A stretch of 64,000 bases of DNA, from the NCBI GenBank assembly GCA_001465935.1, contig LNKV01000003.1, positions 936,363 through 1,000,362 on the forward strand, read 5' to 3'. A program made the translations under genes and the position numbers. The number at the start of each line of letters is the position of its first letter. Within the stretch, counting starts at the first letter, position 1. The notes beneath the pieces are model-generated. The model was given only the letters and a program-made list of their open reading frames with translations, ran no database searches and had not been told where the DNA came from. This document shows positions 59,299 to 64,000 of this stretch, one piece after another. Source of the DNA: Clarireedia homoeocarpa (Eukaryota > Ascomycota > Leotiomycetes > Helotiales > Rutstroemiaceae).

Positions 59299-60115
59299 AT
59301 GCTTCTCTCAAGGATACCCGTTCTCCTCCTATCTCTGATTCCATCCGCCCTCGCAACCCAACTCGTGCTCACCATCCCCAGTAGTCCCCAGCTCCCCAAT
59401 CCATCTGTCCTCCCCTCGTCCACCTACGCGACGCTTAGCACCCTCTCCAGCACTTACGAAGCGCCTCTCTCGCATGCTAACACATTCGCCTTCCGCAATC
59501 TTACCCATGGCTCCTATCTCCTGACCATTTCTTCCCCAACCTACAACTTTGTGCCCTACCGCATCGACATCCACCTTCCCCTCCCGAACACCAATACCCC
59601 CGTCATCGAAGCCTTCACTACGTTTCGCGGCAACGAATGGAGCAATAAAGGAGAATCAATCGCGATCGAGAAGATCGGGGAGGAAAAATTCAAGGCGGAG
59701 GTCAAGGTATTGGGCGAGAAGGGTTACTACATAGAGAGAGTGGGGTTCTCGCCATTGAGCTTGTTGAAGAACCCGATGATTTTGCTGGCGGGATGCAGTA
59801 TGGCTATTGTGTTTGGGATGCCGTATATTATGGATAACAGTACGTATTTCTACATTTATGACTGCAATTTCTCCTTGTGGATGTGCGCGGGGTTTACTGG
59901 GGAAAGAGGATTATGCTAATGATGTTTCTCGAACAGTGGATCCGGAACTCAAGGCAGAATTTGAAGAACGGCAGAAGAGCGGAATCACGGGTGGAGGAGC
60001 AAATCCTGCCAACCCTCTGCAGAACTTCGATGCGGCAGCCTGGTTGGCTGGGTCAAGCGGGCCAAAGAAGAGTGAGGGAAGTGCTACGGCAGCGGAGAGA
60101 GGAATCACTAGATGA
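59299..60115 (+). CDS. EMC7: ER membrane protein complex subunit 7
   Basis: Lumenal/membrane subunit of the EMC insertase. Exons 59299-59839 and 59937-60115; product 239 aa. The signal peptide (MLLSRIPVLLLSLIPSALA) precedes a beta-sandwich (carbohydrate-binding-like) domain with FAFRNLTHGSYLLTISSPTY. The conserved C-terminal stretch GFSPLSLLKNPMILLAGC leads into the single membrane span and PYIMDNMDPELKAEFEERQ, completed across the 97-bp intron (AAC A / TG GAT). The tail is Gly/Ala/Ser-rich and cytosolic. The model is firm because the intron falls inside the conserved MDPELK motif. Confidence 0.93.
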
Positions 60116-62176
60116 GGTGAATGACAATGGTCTACAAGGAGGACTGTATATTATTAGATGGAAGTTTTCATACAAATATACAGAGACTGAGCGTTCGAAA
60201 CTCGACAGAGCTTGTACTTTAAAATAAAGGCAAGTAGAGGAAGAGGATGCTTGCTATGGATGTGTTTGTATATGCTTCACAATGCCACAATACTAAGACT
60301 CGCAAGTGCGATTGTCGCCTCAAGCAGGTTTATTTTACGGCCGCATCACTAGTTTGTCTGAAAAAAAAAAATTCCCAGCGAGGCCGAAGGACGAAGGTCA
60401 AACGAATGTATGACAAATTTGGTAGTAACAGACAAGCGACTAGTTAAGTACTGCTGTAACTCAACAGATTCAGACCCAATTTCTGAAGTGGCATGCGTGC
60501 CGGGGCGGCCTTCACCTAGTTACGCAGACGTCTTACCCGCATTCACCAGAGTTCTACTCAAGCTGTTCGGTGCAGCGGACTTGGTAGGCTTTAGGTTGTG
60601 TGGCATTAGCGTGCATCTCATGTAAATGCCACTGGGGGGAGCGGATGCTGCTAAGCATATCTAAAGGTTTGCAGTCACAACGACATACTCTTTTCTACGG
60701 CTGATAGCGGCTTGCTTGAATAAATATCTTCGCCGCGATACTCACTTGCATCAGCTCGATCAGTTAGGTTTAGCAGCCGTTGATCCTTCTTGAGCTTGGA
60801 GGTAACCAATTTTGTCCGCCGCTACAATTCATTATTCGATTCCTTTGATGTGTAATATGAATCTAAAGATTGATCGCCATCATTCATCAAGGTTGGAGTT
60901 GCAAGTGCCCAGAATTGCTTCGACCTGTCCTTTGCTATATCCGGCTTCTTGCTCTAACTTGAGGTTATTCGTTTCTTTAGAGTTTCTGAAGGGGGTGTTC
61001 TTCGGCAACTTTGATACGTGCCTTCAGATAGACTTAGTGAGTGTATTTGGGCCTTTGGTATAATTGTAAAAACGGTAGTAGAACGGACGGTATTTATGTT
61101 CTAGGATTGCAGTGGTAATCACCAAGGTGGCAGGTAGTTCATAAGTGTTGGAATCGCAGCTGTGCCGAGTTGCAATGGTAGTATTAGGAAATGATGCGAG
61201 GCTGCCTTCAACCATGTCTCTCGAAGGAGACCGTCCTGACCCATCTTGCCCTTCCGATATTATGATATGAATTCTAGTCTAATTGATTATAGATGGACCA
61301 GCCCGTAGACTCAGCGTACCGGCCATGGCCAGCAAGCCCTTGGTTGACCGTTGGTTGCAGTGGCCTGGAATGACGCTGTTCTGGTGGTCAAGAAGACGGC
61401 CTGGTTGTTATGCTACAGCGGAATATTTTCTAAATCTAGGACTGACTACCCTCGGCTCCCTCGGTTCTCCAGCGTCAATTTCAGGTCAAACTCGGAATAG
61501 GTATCAAATGTGGCGTCTTGTCACAAATCGACCTGTCATCAAGAGGGCTTTTCGTGATTAACGACGCCAAGTACTTTTCGGTTCTCGAGCAATTCGGTTC
61601 TCATTCAAAGTTTGATGTTTCTACGCTATGCGAAGTTATATGTCCAAAGTACCTCAGAGCATTACTTGGTTCAATTTGATAAACACAAAAATGTGTCTGT
61701 TTGGTAAAAAGGCTTTCTGGTAGTCAGCTAGTGTATTCTAAATCACAGAGTGAGGAAATATCAGGCACAGAGTATATGGCGATCCATAAAGGTTCATTTT
61801 TTGATTTTTTATAGATTTTCAAACCCAGACCTAAACACTACAAAAACAGTTCCTTTGTATGCTTTCATCCATTTTCAATCTGTTCCCATGTTCCAATTTC
61901 TAGCTCCAAAGCCATATGTTTGTCATCGATGACCGATCTAGCAAAGATATAGTCGCGCTCCTTATCTGCATTCCGTGTATTTACAAGCAAATGTCCTGCG
62001 CTAAAGACTGTTCAAAATATATGCTTAGGCAGCATGTCCGATAATGCTTCTTCGCAATTGCTGAAGATAATCATTTTATGCTTCGATGGAGTGCCTGTTT
62101 GTACCTTCTTATAACATTCTCGGCTCTATAATATTCCATGTCTAGATCACTTTGACCCACCCGATGTCTGTTGACG
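60116..62176. other. 2 kb convergent intergenic region
   Basis: AT-rich sequence between EMC7 and the zinc-finger gene. Short frames such as 61283-61561 (92 codons) show no family resemblance. No RNA gene was recognised. Confidence 0.5.
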
Positions 62177-63310
62177 TTACAACTCTGGGTGCTTCGTTCT
62201 CATGTGTCTTTGAAGGGCATCTTTCCGTGAAAATCCCTTTTCATTTGAACAGCCAGGTACTTCACACTTTATCATTTTCTTCTCGCCGCCTGTACACACC
62301 TTGTCATTTTCATGTCGTTGAAGATCCCATACCCGGCCGAAAGTTTTGTCACAGTTTGGACAGCGGTTTTGGGCTGCCTTATCCTCGGAACCGGCTGCTT
62401 GTTTGCGATGACGAGAACGTGTACGATCTTGTTCTGAGTCTGAACTGTCACCCGAATGAGTCCGTCTTCTCTTAACCTCCTTTTTGCCAGTATTAGTAGT
62501 AGTAGTAGTGGTGGTCGCGGTGGTGGTAGTAGTACGGTGGCTACGGTCCTCGGTTGAGCGACCATTTCTATCATTTGATCTGGATCTGGATCTAACATGA
62601 CCTCCTTCCGCAGCAGACGGCAGGCGCGCCGCTGAATCACGCTGTGGTGCAGTAGTAGTAGTAGTACCAGTACCAATAGCATTTATCTCATTCGTAAAGT
62701 CGCCGGCGAAGTTCAAAGGAGCCTTGGTCTCCCTCCTTCTGGTTCCATACGTGTCGCGTCGCCTATCATTCTTCCAAGGATCATCCCCATTTCCTTGATC
62801 TTGGTCCTTAGCCGGCCTCTTGCTAGATCTCTCAACAGAGCTGCTTCCCACCGAAGGGTTCGAGGTGTTAGCAGAGTTGTGCCCTGCAGAAGACGTTGAA
62901 GTTTGCTTGGGAGAGGCGTGTTTTCTTCCAGAATCAGTAGGATGAGTTGCTTTACTTGAGTTGGAAGCCGCTGGCGTTGATGTGGGCTGAACACGAGGGT
63001 GAGATCCTATGATCTCAACACTCGGATCGCGGCGTGAACGCGCAGCGCGTTCTGCTTCCTCTTCTTTCTTACGTGTCTCTTGCCGCTTCAATGCTGCTTC
63101 TTCCTCTGCTTTTCTCATTGCTTTTTTCTCTGCCTCTCGTCGCCGTGCTAGCTCTTCTTTTGCTTCGTCTTTGGAACAAGCTATCTTCTCGTCCTCAGCC
63201 ACATATTCATATCTTGATCGGGTTGCAATTTTAGTGAGTTCTTTATCGTCAATGCGACTCAGATATGCAAGCCTCCTACGAGCTGCCCTTGCTGCTGCAT
63301 CTTCGGACAT
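62177..63310 (-). CDS. C2H2-type zinc-finger protein with charged coiled coil
   Basis: Single exon, 377 aa. The N-terminal third is Arg/Glu/Ala-rich and probably a long helix (about residues 45-100). The middle is a Ser/Thr-rich disordered region with poly-Thr runs from a TAG/GTA trinucleotide-like repeat (62490-62535). The C-terminus has two zinc fingers: CPNCDKTFGRVWDLQRHEND, ending in Cys rather than the second His (C2HC form, about 320-342), and CEVPGCSNEKGFSRKDALQ followed by RHMRTKH (about 350-374). Probable nuclear DNA-binding regulator; I do not recognise a named orthologue. Basic SRSR/RRRT patches before the fingers could be nuclear signals. Confidence 0.82.
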   Translation of the reverse strand: MSEDAAARAARRRLAYLSRIDDKELTKIATRSRYEYVAEDEKIACSKDEAKEELARRREAEKKAMRKAEEEAALKRQETRKKEEEAERAARSRRDPSVEIIGSHPRVQPTSTPAASNSSKATHPTDSGRKHASPKQTSTSSAGHNSANTSNPSVGSSSVERSSKRPAKDQDQGNGDDPWKNDRRRDTYGTRRRETKAPLNFAGDFTNEINAIGTGTTTTTAPQRDSAARLPSAAEGGHVRSRSRSNDRNGRSTEDRSHRTTTTTATTTTTTTNTGKKEVKRRRTHSGDSSDSEQDRTRSRHRKQAAGSEDKAAQNRCPNCDKTFGRVWDLQRHENDKVCTGGEKKMIKCEVPGCSNEKGFSRKDALQRHMRTKHPEL

Positions 63311-63694
63311 TTTTAAGGTTTTAATCGAGGGACTGATATATACCTAGTGGATAGATTTTCGTATGTCCTGATATAGGCAACTTGTGTTTTTGTGATGAGA
63401 ATGGAAGATAGTTAATGGTATGAAAGGATATTGGACATTTTTATACTCATACAAAGGTATCATTTGATGCCTACGCAAATAACACAGGCCCTGTATGGTA
63501 CAAAGTAAAACACCTGTATCTTAGAGATTAAGCGCCGCAAGTACCAAATAAGTTAATGGTAAGTCATAGATATTAGGTCGGCGGCCACCCAGATAGGGGA
63601 GAGAAGGAAGGATTCTTACATATATTTATAAAAATAGAGATTTCAAGGAACCTAAGAGCAACTCTTCGAAGTCCTAGTCAGGGAAAACGATGTC

Positions 63695-63735
<41 letters not shown>

Positions 63736-64000
63736 AGTGTTTAACATTAACAAGATTCTGAACTTAGTGAAATTTGCTAAGTTCGTCGGTTTGGCGTCTC
63801 GCTACTGAGAGATGCACCATGAACAAACTACTATCACCGTCAAGGAACGAGATAGACGCGACATTGGATAAGCAATGCGCTGGAATAAGCAGAGCCAACG
63901 GCCAGCCTGTATTAGCCATCACATGGATTTAAAGAGACCATGATGTTTTCAACTGTGCAAGGAGCACTGGGCTTGGCGACCGATGAAACGTGCAATGGCC
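63311..64000. other. Promoter of the zinc-finger gene and window edge
   Basis: No coding frame. It contains a 38-nt poly-T tract and is otherwise AT-rich. The sequence after 63740 is of different, more mixed composition, but nothing is recognised in it. Confidence 0.5.
63697..63734. repeat. 38-nt poly-T tract
   Basis: Uninterrupted T run. On the minus strand this is poly-A, as at the 3' end of a retroposed sequence, but no element body or target-site duplication is evident. Confidence 0.95.

Overview
This 64 kb window comes from a filamentous ascomycete (Pezizomycotina). Genes carry short introns of about 50-130 bp with GTAAGT-like donors and CTAAC/CTGAC branch sites. Gene density is about one per 4 kb on both strands with no operons, and the protein set (Cdc55, Pho80, Pho84, Tad3, Emc7, Emc10, Vid28, Puf4/Mpt5-type PUF, RNA polymerase III subunit 2) is typical of that group. 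A leotiomycete such as a Helotiales member is my guess from protein flavour only. I saw no convincing tRNA, rRNA, CRISPR or intact transposon.

Region 1 (0.7-24.3 kb) is the most distinctive. It holds two different membrane GT2 polysaccharide synthases (711-2479 and 16097-17607, both minus). One of them is divergent from a large GH16-like/acyltransferase-3 fusion (18642-22013), which is followed by a second acyltransferase-3 protein (22836-24282). Between the two synthases lie a 9.3 kb gene-poor stretch full of tandem repeats, an unknown basic protein (11790-12875) and a metallo-beta-lactamase-fold protein (14234-15466). Two synthases, two membrane O-acyltransferase-like proteins and a glucanase-like ectodomain suggest a locus that makes and decorates a cell-surface or secreted polysaccharide. 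This is inference; no such system is identified here by name.

Region 2 (24.3-34 kb) has an unrecognised 374-residue protein, a decayed minus-strand coding relic (26318-27470), the PP2A B-subunit gene CDC55 and the UDP-GlcNAc transporter gene YEA4.

Region 3 (34-46.3 kb) has EMC10, the PHO80 cyclin, the GID/CTLH-complex armadillo protein Vid28, the phosphate transporter PHO84 and the tRNA adenosine deaminase subunit TAD3. PHO80 and PHO84 belong to one phosphate-sensing pathway and lie about 5 kb apart, separated only by VID28.

Region 4 (47-64 kb) has a PUF RNA-binding protein spread over six exons (one of 21 nt, one intron of 885 bp), the second-largest subunit of RNA polymerase III, EMC7 and a C2H2 zinc-finger protein. 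The window ends with a 38-nt poly-T tract.

All exon-intron models were made by hand from splice signals and frame continuity; no alignment or transcript data were available.
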